NCBI RefSeq assembly: GCF_023920105.1
Contig: NZ_CP083693.1
Coordinates: 1,071,001-1,135,000 of the forward strand
From: Bartonella taylorii
Lineage (GTDB): Bacteria > Pseudomonadota > Alphaproteobacteria > Rhizobiales > Rhizobiaceae
Length of the DNA stretch: 64,000 bases
Reading direction: 5' to 3'
Part shown: one piece after another, positions 45,711 to 55,456 of the stretch
Layout: each line of letters starts with the position of its first letter
How positions within the stretch are numbered: the first letter of the stretch is position 1
Notes under the pieces: generated by a model
The model's input: the letters and a program-made list of their open reading frames with translations, nothing else
The model's database searches: none
Told to the model about the DNA's origin: nothing
Translations under genes and position numbers: made by a program

Positions 45711-47327
45711 CTATTTTTCTGCATCATTGTAGTAAAGCCTAAAACTGTTCCAAACCCACTTTTTCACTGCAGGTCCCATACCAACAGTATAATATGTCTG
45801 AAATAAATAAACCATAGGACCATGTTCAAGCACATAATGTTGTAAAGCACGATATTGTAAAATACGCTTCTTTTGATCTTGCTCAAACAAAGCATCCGTT
45901 ACCATTTTATTGATATTTTCATCATAATATCCAGCACGCCAAGCCAAATACATATTGTGCTTTTTTGTAAAGGTTGGATCAGGATTAAAAACGTGATTTA
46001 ATGAAGCGGGATGTCCATCAGGATCAGCACTCCCCCACCCCATAATAGCAGTATCGTAATTTCCACCACGCACACGGCTCAATAACTGATTTTGTGCCAT
46101 TTTTTCAATTGTGAGTTCAACACCAATTTTACGCGCATTGGATTGAATAGATTGCGCAACAGATGACATGTAACTAAGGCTACCAACTAAAAGATTAGCC
46201 TTAAAACCATTAGGGTAACCGGCCTCATTTAACAACTGTTTTGCCTTTTTAAAATCTAACTTAAATGGCAATCCCTCTTTTTCATCCAAAGCGCCCGGAA
46301 CACCTAATGACATATAAGTCGCACGTGGAATCGCAATACCCTTTAAAACAGTTTTTCCAAGACCTTCATAATCAATAAGATAGCGCATCGCCAATCTTAC
46401 TTTTTCATTAGCAAAAATTTCTTTCTTATTATTCAACGACAAATAAATAATCTGTGGTCGCAAAACGCGGCTAATTTTAACTGGCCCCCCCTGTTTTTCA
46501 ATATCCAAAATATCTTCTGAAGAGAGATCACGCGCTATATCCACGTCACCTTTTTCCAAAAGAAGTCTTTGACTCGCTGAATCAGCAACATGCTGCACGA
46601 CAATCTGCCTAATTTTAGGTATATCTCCCCAATAATGTTGGGTCGCCTGTAAGATAACTTTCTCTCCTGGAGACCAATGTACCAATTTATAAGGTCCAAC
46701 ACAAGCCGAATGCGTAGCTAAATATTTATTACCCATATCTCCGTTAATACTTTCTACTTCAATTGTTTGCCGATCAAGCAAAGCAGAAGCATAGGACTGC
46801 CCAATAACAGTCAATATAAGCTGGATAGGATAAGGTTTATCTAATTTCAGTTGTAAAGTTTTATCATCAAGAGCTTTAATATTTGTTTCAATATTGTCTT
46901 TGGTAAATCCATAGTCCATCAAAGATTGAGCATAGCTCAATCCTAATTTAATAATCCGTCGCATTGACCATACAAGATCCTGCGCTGTCGCCTTCCTTCC
47001 ATCATCAAACTTTAAATCATCACGAAGATGAAAAACAATTCTTTTTCCGTTATCTAAAACATCCCAAGATTTGGCCATAGCAGGACGAACTTTTGTAGGA
47101 TCGTGCTTATCATACTGTACTAACGCACTGCAAATATTCGTCAATAATTCACTCGTTACCACCTCAACCGATTGAGCAGGATCAAAACTGCTAATTGAAT
47201 CAATATTCCATGCTATCACCAATGTATCTTTAGATGAAGCACTGAATGCTGATGGTAGAGATCCATTTAAGAAACCAATTGTGCTTAACAAAATACAAAA
47301 AATTTTTAACATTCTTTTTTTTCTCAT
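45711..47327 (-). CDS. Periplasmic peptide-binding protein 1 (SBP family 5)
   Basis: 538 residues. A signal peptide (MRKKRMLKIFCILLSTIGFL, about 30 residues) precedes a family-5 binding protein: AWNIDSISSFDPAQSVEVVT, VFHLRDDLKFDDGRKATAQD (the conserved SBP_bac_5 block) and NEKVRLAMRYLIDYEGLGKT. Family members bind oligopeptides, dipeptides or, in Bartonella relatives, haem. It is a tandem paralogue of the protein at 47699-49321 and shares long identical blocks with it. Confidence 0.88.
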   Translation of the reverse strand: MRKKRMLKIFCILLSTIGFLNGSLPSAFSASSKDTLVIAWNIDSISSFDPAQSVEVVTSELLTNICSALVQYDKHDPTKVRPAMAKSWDVLDNGKRIVFHLRDDLKFDDGRKATAQDLVWSMRRIIKLGLSYAQSLMDYGFTKDNIETNIKALDDKTLQLKLDKPYPIQLILTVIGQSYASALLDRQTIEVESINGDMGNKYLATHSACVGPYKLVHWSPGEKVILQATQHYWGDIPKIRQIVVQHVADSASQRLLLEKGDVDIARDLSSEDILDIEKQGGPVKISRVLRPQIIYLSLNNKKEIFANEKVRLAMRYLIDYEGLGKTVLKGIAIPRATYMSLGVPGALDEKEGLPFKLDFKKAKQLLNEAGYPNGFKANLLVGSLSYMSSVAQSIQSNARKIGVELTIEKMAQNQLLSRVRGGNYDTAIMGWGSADPDGHPASLNHVFNPDPTFTKKHNMYLAWRAGYYDENINKMVTDALFEQDQKKRILQYRALQHYVLEHGPMVYLFQTYYTVGMGPAVKKWVWNSFRLYYNDAEK

Positions 47328-47589
47328 TTTACCCCTTCCTTTTGCATTTCATTTCATCTTTCTCACACAAAGTGTTTCTAATGCCTTTCTTTCATCTCTT
47401 GAGCTACATAGCGTAAGACGTTAACTGCGCTTGTCAAACATTCCTAAAACAGACTCCCAACCATCAACCTATAATCAGGATACATACTCTCTGTACCAAG
47501 ATGAACAAAGATCTCCAGAAATGTGACTTTTCATACTTATCAACATCACTTCCCCTATACTGACCTTCATCACAATATTGTACAAAAGG

Positions 47590-47640
47590 CCCCCGCAATT
47601 TTATGCTTTAAAAAACTTTAGCAAAGAATCTCTGCGGGGG
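47590..47640 (-). terminator. Long hairpin between the two binding-protein genes
   Basis: CCCCCGCA (47590-47597) pairs with TGCGGGGG (47633-47640), with an inner TGCT/AGCA pair. On the minus strand the stem is followed by GGCCTTTTG. Attenuator or terminator that could reduce expression of the downstream genes relative to the first binding protein. Confidence 0.55.
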
Positions 47641-47698
47641 AAATATTTCTCATCATTTGCATCGCGATCTTTTTGTATTTACAATACTTAATACGCGC

Positions 47699-49321
47699 TT
47701 ATTTTTCAATTGCACTATAAAAAATACGTGGCGCGCTATTCCAAACCCATTTTTTAATATCGGGTGTCATAGCGACAACACTATATTTCTGAAAGATAAA
47801 GGCATAAGGTCCTTTTTGCATAAGTTCACGCTGCAAGTCAGCATATATTTCTACTCGTTTCTGTGGATCTTTTTGAAACAATGCTTCATCAACCTTTTTA
47901 TTCATCTCTGTGTCTAAAAAACCATGTTGCCAACTCGGATAGGCTGTATTTTTAACCTCAAACCGATTATCTGGGTTATAAATAAGGCGTGAAGCCATTG
48001 TATGAGGATCAGCAGAATCATTATTCCATCCAACAAAAATTGTATCAAAAGCACGTGCATAAAGTTTTGAAAATAACTGCGTACCAGCCAAACGTTCAAT
48101 TTTAAGATGCACTCCCACCTTTGCTGCATTATTTTGGAGAGACTGTGCTATTGACAACGTATAAGGAGAGCTCCCTACCAAAAAATTTACCTCAAAACCT
48201 TTCGAATATCCTGCTTCCGTTAAAAGCTGCTTGGCTTTTTGAAGATCAAGCTTAAAGGGCTGCCCTTCTTTTTCATCCAAAGCGCCAAGATTACCAAGTG
48301 GAATAAAGCTTGCACGTGGGATACCAACACCTTTGAGAAGGGTCTTTCCAAGACCTTCATAATCAATAAGATAGCGCATCGCCAAACGCACTTTCTCATT
48401 GGCAAAAATAGGATTTGTCGTATTAAACCCCCAATACATCATGGATGGCTCCAACACTTTTTCAACCTTAATATCCGTTTTTGCTTGGAGATCTGCCAGA
48501 TCCTCAGGTGTCAAATTACGCGCAACATCAATATCGTGCTTTTGCAATAGTAAGCGTTGCGTTCCTGGCTCTGCTACATGGCGAATTAAAATCTTCTTCA
48601 ATTTAGGTGCTTCTCCCCAATAGTTAGGACTTGCACGCAACAAAATAGCTTCTCCAGGGCGCCAGCTACTTAACTGATAAGGACCAACACAGGCAGCATG
48701 ACTAGCTAAATATTGGTTTCCCATATCACCATCTTTTTCATGTTTCATAATTGTTTCACGATCCAGCAAGGCAGTAGCACGACTTGCAACAATATTGTTA
48801 AGAATAAGTTCTACTGGATAAGGCTTATCAAATTTCATCACCACCGTTTTCTCATCCGGCGTTTGAAAAGCAGAATCAACATTTTGTTCTGTAATTCCAT
48901 ATTCATTAAATATTGCTGCATTGGCCATCTTCAACTTCACAATCCGTTTCATGCTCCAAACCAGATCATTAGCGTTAGCAGGTCGACCATCATTAAACTT
49001 CAAACCATCGCGCAAATGAAAAGTAATCACCGTACTCTGATCATCGCCTGCAACATCCCAATGCGTTGCCAAAGAAGGAACAATTTTTGCTGGGTCATCT
49101 GAAGCCGTACTAACCAAGTTATCACAAACATTGAGAACAATTTCAGCTGCATAAACGTCATTGAGTTTTGCGGGATCAAATGTATTGATTGCATCAATAT
49201 TCCAAGCCATCACGAGAGTATCTGTAGGTGTTTTTGCTGAAATTTGTTGCACGAACATCCCCAGTGTAATAAAAGCAGAAAAAATAGAACTGCTGCCTTT
49301 TAGTATTTTTTTTAAGTTCAT
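47699..49321 (-). CDS. Periplasmic peptide-binding protein 2 (SBP family 5)
   Basis: 540 residues. Signal peptide MNLKKILKGSSSIFSAFITL, then AWNIDAINTFDPAKLNDVYA, TFHLRDGLKFNDGRPANAND and NEKVRLAMRYLIDYEGLGKT, as in the neighbouring paralogue. First gene of the locus. The two proteins diverge mainly in the ligand-facing middle and C-terminal parts, so they may extend the substrate range of one permease. Confidence 0.88.
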   Translation of the reverse strand: MNLKKILKGSSSIFSAFITLGMFVQQISAKTPTDTLVMAWNIDAINTFDPAKLNDVYAAEIVLNVCDNLVSTASDDPAKIVPSLATHWDVAGDDQSTVITFHLRDGLKFNDGRPANANDLVWSMKRIVKLKMANAAIFNEYGITEQNVDSAFQTPDEKTVVMKFDKPYPVELILNNIVASRATALLDRETIMKHEKDGDMGNQYLASHAACVGPYQLSSWRPGEAILLRASPNYWGEAPKLKKILIRHVAEPGTQRLLLQKHDIDVARNLTPEDLADLQAKTDIKVEKVLEPSMMYWGFNTTNPIFANEKVRLAMRYLIDYEGLGKTLLKGVGIPRASFIPLGNLGALDEKEGQPFKLDLQKAKQLLTEAGYSKGFEVNFLVGSSPYTLSIAQSLQNNAAKVGVHLKIERLAGTQLFSKLYARAFDTIFVGWNNDSADPHTMASRLIYNPDNRFEVKNTAYPSWQHGFLDTEMNKKVDEALFQKDPQKRVEIYADLQRELMQKGPYAFIFQKYSVVAMTPDIKKWVWNSAPRIFYSAIEK

Positions 49322-50906
49322 GGAATTTTCCTTTTAAATGTTATTGTATTAATTAGTTAATGTGAAATGATACTGTAAAGTTACAATAACAAAGACTGAA
49401 GAGTACGTCTTAACCACCAAGGTCATTCACTTCTGAATTTACCAGCTTAATCTCAATCAAACCACAGAAAGTACACAACACAACTTCCACCAGCCAGTAT
49501 CATATACGCATTACAATATTCCTTTGTCTATCCCAATAAGCTACATCTTATTCTCAAACCAATCACAAAAATTACAAGCCTTTCGGGAAATTATTGCACA
49601 GGGTTTCATAATTTTACCATTCCATTTCTTTAAACTGCCTTAGAGATAATCATATCAAACACTCAGCTCTAAAATGCACATTTACTCCTTATCACAATAT
49701 CAAAATCAAAACTGAGTTGAATAGGCAGCAAAACCCAAGAAAATATCTAAACAAGAACTCTACACCTCATAAAAAAACGTTCGATCTTTTGAAAGTTAAA
49801 CGTAAAAGGAAACCTCTTTTGTCTACAATATTAAACGAGTCAACCGAAATAAAAAGATGAATGATAAAACGCATCCTTTCATTGGTAACAATAAAATCCA
49901 CCACACTTCCCCCAAAAGACATAACTGACTATAAACTCTGCCAAATTTTAACATCCATCACTGCTTTGCAACCATAAAAATAGACACTAAAAGCACACCA
50001 TAGCAACTCTTTTTTCAACGGAAAACTCTAGAGATTCAACTAAACGATATAACGGATAGAAATCTGCCCTCGTTTAAGAGTTAAGAGCCCACTCAAAAAT
50101 TGAAACTCACACGCAGCAAAGTCATTTTCTAAAAAAGAAAGCTATCAGATAATAAAACGTAACACAAGCATTTGGTAACCTCACACTATACAATGTCTTT
50201 TTCTATAAATAACAGTTTGTTTTTGTTGTATTTTTTAGATAGATGGATGAGCAAATAATTTAGGGGAATAAGATCTTCCGGCATTCTCCCTTATAAAACA
50301 CATCCTTTGTCTGCAAATTTTTTCTAGTAATTCTTTAAATGCTGCTAAGTCATCTTTTGAAAAACTAGGTAAATATTCTAACAAATATACCAACAATTTC
50401 ACGATATAATGGAATTGTAAAACTATTGCGACAAGCTTCTGCTTCTTTTCGTAACAGTTCTGCCGTTTCTTGATCTAAATCATATAGATTTAATTAATAC
50501 GTAGCTTTTCGAAGAAAGCACCTAATATTTGCCTTTTAAAACATTGTTCTTAATTTATATTTTTAAAGCAAAATTTCCGAATTTTTATTTCCAGAGCCTC
50601 TAAGCTCATCCAAAAAATTTTCTCTAATTGTTATCGCACAAGAATAAGAGGTTTCTAAATAAAAAGGCAAAAAAGCTAATCTATTGCAAATAATATACAA
50701 TAACAATTAATATTAAATATTATAAAATATAATTTTTTATTTAATAATATTATTTTTTATATTTAAATTATTAATTACAATAAACAATATAAAAACTCAC
50801 GCCGATATGAATTTTATCATAAAATGTCTGTTTATAAAATTTAAAATACTTTTTATAGAAAAGATACATCCTATATAATATATAAAATATTTGTGGAGAT
50901 ATCTTT
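49322..50906. other. 1.6-kb region with only a relic
   Basis: No intact gene. Around 50400-50490 the minus strand reads YDLDQETAELLRKEAEACRN, then FTIPLYREIVGIF before stops: the degraded end of an unidentified ORF. The rest is AT-rich, with promoter-like sequence expected for both flanking genes but not resolvable. Confidence 0.4.
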
Positions 50907-51551
50907 ATGTTAAATGTACGAACTGCTTCAATAATATTTTCTTACCCTATGGTTAAAATATTAAGGCAATTTTCAAGCGCTATTTTCTTGATATTTTTAA
51001 TACCATTTTTAACTGGCTGCGGATTTAATACGATCCCAACAAATGAAGAAAAAGCACATGCCGCATGGAGTGAAGTGCTAAACCAATATCAACGTCGTGC
51101 AGATCTCATTCCTAATCTCGTGGAAACTGTCAAAGCCTATGCTGCCCATGAACAAGCTGTTTTTACGAATGTTATTGAAGCACGTGCTAAAGCAACGCAA
51201 GTAAATATCAACGCAGATATGTTGAATGACCCAGAAATAATGAAAAAATATCTCAACAATCAAGCAAATTTATCAAGCGCACTTTCACGTCTTATGGCTG
51301 TTGTCGAAAACTATCCTGATCTTAAAGCAAATCAGAACTTTCTTGCTCTTCAATCACAATTAGAAGGAACTGAAAACCGTATTTCTGTCGCGCGCCGTGA
51401 TTATATCGAAACCGTGCGTGCCTACAATACAGCTCTTAAAACAATGCCAACCATGATTTGGGCAAAATTATGGTTTCGTGATGCTAAGCCTATGCCAACT
51501 TTTACTATCGATACCAATAGCCAACAAACACCGAAAGTCAATTTTAATTAA
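50907..51551 (+). CDS. lemA: LemA family lipoprotein-like membrane protein
   Basis: 214 residues. The N-terminal hydrophobic segment ends in LTGCGF, a possible lipobox (Cys near residue 38). The LemA core is YQRRADLIPNLVETVKAYAA, LSRLMAVVENYPDLKANQNF and ENRISVARRDYIETVRAYNT. The next gene starts on its stop codon (TAATG). LemA proteins co-occur with TPM-domain proteins; their function is not firmly known. A start at MVKILRQFSS (residue 15) is possible. Confidence 0.87.
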   Translation: MLNVRTASIIFSYPMVKILRQFSSAIFLIFLIPFLTGCGFNTIPTNEEKAHAAWSEVLNQYQRRADLIPNLVETVKAYAAHEQAVFTNVIEARAKATQVNINADMLNDPEIMKKYLNNQANLSSALSRLMAVVENYPDLKANQNFLALQSQLEGTENRISVARRDYIETVRAYNTALKTMPTMIWAKLWFRDAKPMPTFTIDTNSQQTPKVNFN

Positions 51552-52402
51552 TGAAACCGTTTCGACATTCTATGCAACGTAGTGTTTTTCCATGCTTATG
51601 GGCTTTTTTGAGCGCTCTATATTTGGTCATTGCATTGGGAAGTGTTGCTTACTCGCAGACTAAGTTTCCTCCCTTAACTGGCTATATCAACGATGTAGCT
51701 CATTTGCTTGATAATGCAACAAAAAAGAACTTAACAGAAAAACTGGCTGTACTCGAAGAGCAAACAGGAGATCAAATTGTTATTGTAACTCTCCCCACCC
51801 TTTCAGGAAACAGTATAGAGGCATATAGCAATTCTCTTTTTCGTACATGGAGATTAGGTCAAAAACAGATCAATAATGGTGTGTTACTCGTCATTGCACC
51901 AAATGAACGCGAAGTACGTATTGAAGTGGGTTATGGTTTGGAAGGAGAGCTAACAGACGCTATGTCCTCAGTCATCATTAATAACTTCGTTCTTCCCAAT
52001 TTCCGTGAAGGAAATTATCAAAAAGGAATTGTCGAAGCCGTTCATGCAATTATAAAAGTTATTACAGAAAATGATTCTGATTTTTCTTTTCGAATCAAGG
52101 AAAGAGCTAGGGCTATTGAAGAAAAACGTAAACAAGCCGAACAAGAAGAAATGATAATCAATACAATTATGTTTTTAATCCTTTTTATAATGGTTGGTTT
52201 ACCCATTTTTGCAATGATTTTTGGTAAAAAAGTAGGTCCACAAAAATATCTCTGGATGGGTATAATCTTCACACCTTGGTTTTTAAATTTAAATGCTGCG
52301 GGCAGACGCACTGGTAGAATCTATGGTAGCCATTCAGGAGGCAGAGGATTTAGAGGTGGTGGTGGATCATCAGGTGGTGGCGGCGCAACAGGAAGGTGGT
52401 AA
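51551..52402 (+). CDS. TPM-domain membrane protein (YgcG-like)
   Basis: 283 residues: N-terminal signal/anchor (FLSALYLVIALGSVAYSQT), TPM domain ~40-165 (YINDVAHLLDNATKKNLTEK, EEQTGDQIVIVTLPTLSG, REVRIEVGYGLEGELTDAMS). A second membrane segment (MFLILFIMVGLPIFAMIFG) is followed by a Gly-rich tail (FRGGGGSSGGGGATGRW). Pairs with lemA in a two-gene operon. Possibly involved in envelope or photosystem-like protein quality control in other lineages; role here unknown. Confidence 0.85.
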   Translation: MKPFRHSMQRSVFPCLWAFLSALYLVIALGSVAYSQTKFPPLTGYINDVAHLLDNATKKNLTEKLAVLEEQTGDQIVIVTLPTLSGNSIEAYSNSLFRTWRLGQKQINNGVLLVIAPNEREVRIEVGYGLEGELTDAMSSVIINNFVLPNFREGNYQKGIVEAVHAIIKVITENDSDFSFRIKERARAIEEKRKQAEQEEMIINTIMFLILFIMVGLPIFAMIFGKKVGPQKYLWMGIIFTPWFLNLNAAGRRTGRIYGSHSGGRGFRGGGGSSGGGGATGRW

Positions 52403-52545
52403 AAGGAGTACATATTTTTAAGTATAGCGAATTTTCTTAAAATAAAATTCATTATTGTGTTATCTTAATTTTAATAAACAATTTCATATCTTACCCTGTA
52501 ACTCTTTTACTGTTTGTAATGCGAACTCGAATACCAATATAAATA

Positions 52546-53289
52546 TTGCTCATGACATTTGAATTAAAACATACTGATCGTAATCATTTACCACATCAGT
52601 TTAAAACAGTCCTCGGGAATCCACCAGTTGAATGGAAAATAAGTAATAACTTGGTCGAATATCCTGAAGCAATGCGTTATATGCAAGAGCGTGTAGAAAA
52701 CATTCTTGCAAAAAATGAGCATGAACAAGTTTGGCTTCTTGAGCATCCTTCCCTTTATACAGCTGGTACAAGTGCAAACAAAAAAGATCTTTTAGCACCT
52801 CATTTGTTTCCTGTTTATGAAGCAGACCGCGGTGGTGAATTTACATATCATGGTCCAGGTCAACGTATTGCTTATATTATGCTTGATCTTAAACGCCGAA
52901 AACAAGACATCCGTGCTTTTATTAGTGCCTTAGAAGAATGGATCATACAAATGCTTGCGAAATTTAATATTAAAGGTGAACGTCGCGAAGATCGCGTTGG
53001 TGTTTGGGTTAAATGTCCCAATTGCTTTTCTACACAAAGCGACTTCTCTCCCGAAAATAAAATCGCGGCTATTGGCATTCGTATACGCAAATGGGTAAGC
53101 TTTCATGGCGTTTCTATCAATGTTAATCCGAATTTAGCGCATTATTCAGGGATTGTTCCCTGTGGAATCACAAATTACGGTGTAACCAGCTTTTTTGATT
53201 TAGGTTTCCCTGTAAAAATGCATGATATTGATATTGTTCTCAAAAAAGAATTTGAACAAATTTTTGGTCCAACAATTGATGTTTCCTAA
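52546..53289 (+). CDS. lipB: Octanoyltransferase (lipoate biosynthesis)
   Basis: 247 residues; the second Met (MTFELKHTD) may be the start. The LipB hallmark is [20 protein letters not shown], the catalytic Lys lies in [20 protein letters not shown] and the active-site Cys in [14 protein letters not shown]. It transfers octanoate from acyl carrier protein to lipoyl domains of pyruvate dehydrogenase and related enzymes. Complete and normal length. Confidence 0.93.
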   Translation: MLMTFELKHTDRNHLPHQFKTVLGNPPVEWKISNNLVEYPEAMRYMQERVENILAKNEHEQVWLLEHPSLYTAGTSANKKDLLAPHLFPVYEADRGGEFTYHGPGQRIAYIMLDLKRRKQDIRAFISALEEWIIQMLAKFNIKGERREDRVGVWVKCPNCFSTQSDFSPENKIAAIGIRIRKWVSFHGVSINVNPNLAHYSGIVPCGITNYGVTSFFDLGFPVKMHDIDIVLKKEFEQIFGPTIDVS

Positions 53290-53370
53290 GTGCATTGATT
53301 TTTAAATAAAAAACAGGCATAAATTTATTTTCATGAAAATTTTATTTTGTGAGGTGGATAATCAAACGCT

Positions 53371-55437
53371 ATGAGCGATAACAGCAAAGATCTTTTTAGT
53401 ATTTTAAATAATGCACAGTCTCGGGTAAATACAAAAGGAAAAAATTTACAATTCCCTATGAAGTCAGAAGCAATGGCTTCGAAAAAAAATACGAAAGATA
53501 CGCAAGAAGATAGCTATAATGCCCTCTCTATTCGAGTGCTTGAGGGTTTAGAGCCTGTGCGCTTACGTCCTGGAATGTATATTGGTGGAACAGATAGTAA
53601 AGCACTTCATCATTTATTTGCCGAAATTATTGATAACGCCATGGATGAAGCTGTCGCTGGTTATGCAGATTTAATTGATGTATCGCTAGATAGAAACGGC
53701 TATTTAACGGTTACAGATAATGGACGTGGCATTCCTGTCGAAAACCATCCTCAAATGCCTGATAAATCTACTCTTGAAGTCATTATGACACAACTCCATT
53801 CAGGTGGAAAATTTGATGGAAAAGCTTATCAAACTGCTGGAGGGCTTCATGGAGTAGGAATTTCTGTTGTTAATGCTCTTTGCGATGATATGGAAGTCGA
53901 AGTAGCACGAGAACGAAAACTTTATCGACAACGCTTTTCACGCGGTATTCCTCAATCTGAATTGGAAGATTTGGGTGATGTTTATAATCGTCGTGGCACA
54001 CGCGTTCGTTTTCATCCTGATAGTAAAATTTTTGGTGAAAAAGCAGCTTTTGATCCAGAAAAAATTTATAAGATGGCACGCTCCAAGGCTTATCTTTTTG
54101 GCGGCGTAAAAATTCGCTGGAATTGCGACCCTATCATACTCGAACAAACAAAAAATATTCCTGAAAAAGCTGTTTTTCACTTCCCTGATGGCCTTAAAGA
54201 CTATTTACTCTCATCTCTGAAAGATGAATATCGAGTAACGTCGGAAATTTTTTCTGGCAAAACAAAACAATGTAATGGCCATGGCTCCGTTGAATGGGCT
54301 ATCGCTTGGCATGGTGGCGATGCCTGCGTGCAATCTTACTGCAATACTATCCCCACAGGAGAAGGGGGAACACACGAAATGGGATTGCGCCAAGCTCTTT
54401 TGCGCGGATTGAAATCTTACGCTGAATTAATAGGCAACAAACGTGCTTCTATCATTACATCCGATGATGTTATGATTTCAACGGCTGCAATACTTTCAGT
54501 CTTCATCAGAAATCCTGAATTTGTTGGACAAACCAAAGATCGATTAGCAACCATCGAAGCACAACGTATCGTTGAGAATGCTATACGTGATCCTTTCGAT
54601 CATTGGCTGACAAATTCTCCACAAGAATCCACAAAACTTCTCGATTGGGTTGTTGAACGTGCTGAAGAACGTGTTAGACGGCGTCAAGACAGAGAAATAA
54701 GTCGGAAAACTGCTGTACGGAAATTACGTCTTCCCGGTAAACTTGCAGATTGCAGCCAAAACTCTGCCGCTGGAGCTGAATTATTCATTGTTGAAGGTGA
54801 TTCTGCTGGTGGTTCCGCTAAACAAGCGCGAGACAGAGCAAATCAAGCAATTTTACCTCTTCGTGGAAAAATCCTAAATGTAGCCAGTGCCGCACACGAG
54901 AAAATGAACTCAAGCCAAACAATTGGCGATCTTATACTTGCTCTTGGATGTGGAACGCGCACTAAGTATCGCGAAAAAGATCTCAGATATGAACGTATTA
55001 TCATTATGACCGATGCGGATGTTGATGGTGCTCATATTGCCTCTCTTCTCATTACTTTCTTTTTTCAAGAGATGCCCGATCTTATTCGTCAAGGACATTT
55101 GTACCTTGCAGTGCCTCCTCTTTACAGAATATCACAAGGAGGAAAAGTCGCTTATGCACGTGATGATACCCATAAGGATGAATTACTAAAGACCGAATTT
55201 ACTGGAAAAGCTAAAATCGAAATTGGTCGTTTCAAAGGACTTGGTGAAATGCGCGCTGAACAGCTTAAAGAAACGACTATGCATCCTCAAAAACGTACAC
55301 TGCTACGTATTTCTATTGATACAATGGAAATGCAAGAAACTAAAAATACAGTAGAGAGTCTCATGGGAACAAAACCAGAAGCGCGGTTTCGTTTTATACA
55401 AGAAAATTCTACTTTTGCTTCTCATCTAGACATCTAA
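53371..55437 (+). CDS. parE: DNA topoisomerase IV subunit B
   Basis: 688 residues. A ~50-residue lead precedes the GHKL ATPase (GLEPVRLRPGMYIGGTDSKA, EIIDNAMDEAVAGYADLI, QTAGGLHGVGISVVNAL). The transducer and Toprim domain follow (LFIVEGDSAGGSAKQARDRA, IMTDADVDGAHIASLLITFF), then C-terminal GRFKGLGEMRAEQLKETTM. With ParC it decatenates daughter chromosomes. The sequence fits ParE better than GyrB: it is shorter and lacks the GyrB insert. Confidence 0.93.
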   Translation: MSDNSKDLFSILNNAQSRVNTKGKNLQFPMKSEAMASKKNTKDTQEDSYNALSIRVLEGLEPVRLRPGMYIGGTDSKALHHLFAEIIDNAMDEAVAGYADLIDVSLDRNGYLTVTDNGRGIPVENHPQMPDKSTLEVIMTQLHSGGKFDGKAYQTAGGLHGVGISVVNALCDDMEVEVARERKLYRQRFSRGIPQSELEDLGDVYNRRGTRVRFHPDSKIFGEKAAFDPEKIYKMARSKAYLFGGVKIRWNCDPIILEQTKNIPEKAVFHFPDGLKDYLLSSLKDEYRVTSEIFSGKTKQCNGHGSVEWAIAWHGGDACVQSYCNTIPTGEGGTHEMGLRQALLRGLKSYAELIGNKRASIITSDDVMISTAAILSVFIRNPEFVGQTKDRLATIEAQRIVENAIRDPFDHWLTNSPQESTKLLDWVVERAEERVRRRQDREISRKTAVRKLRLPGKLADCSQNSAAGAELFIVEGDSAGGSAKQARDRANQAILPLRGKILNVASAAHEKMNSSQTIGDLILALGCGTRTKYREKDLRYERIIIMTDADVDGAHIASLLITFFFQEMPDLIRQGHLYLAVPPLYRISQGGKVAYARDDTHKDELLKTEFTGKAKIEIGRFKGLGEMRAEQLKETTMHPQKRTLLRISIDTMEMQETKNTVESLMGTKPEARFRFIQENSTFASHLDI

Positions 55438-55456
55438 TTTTCAAAAAAACTCTCTC

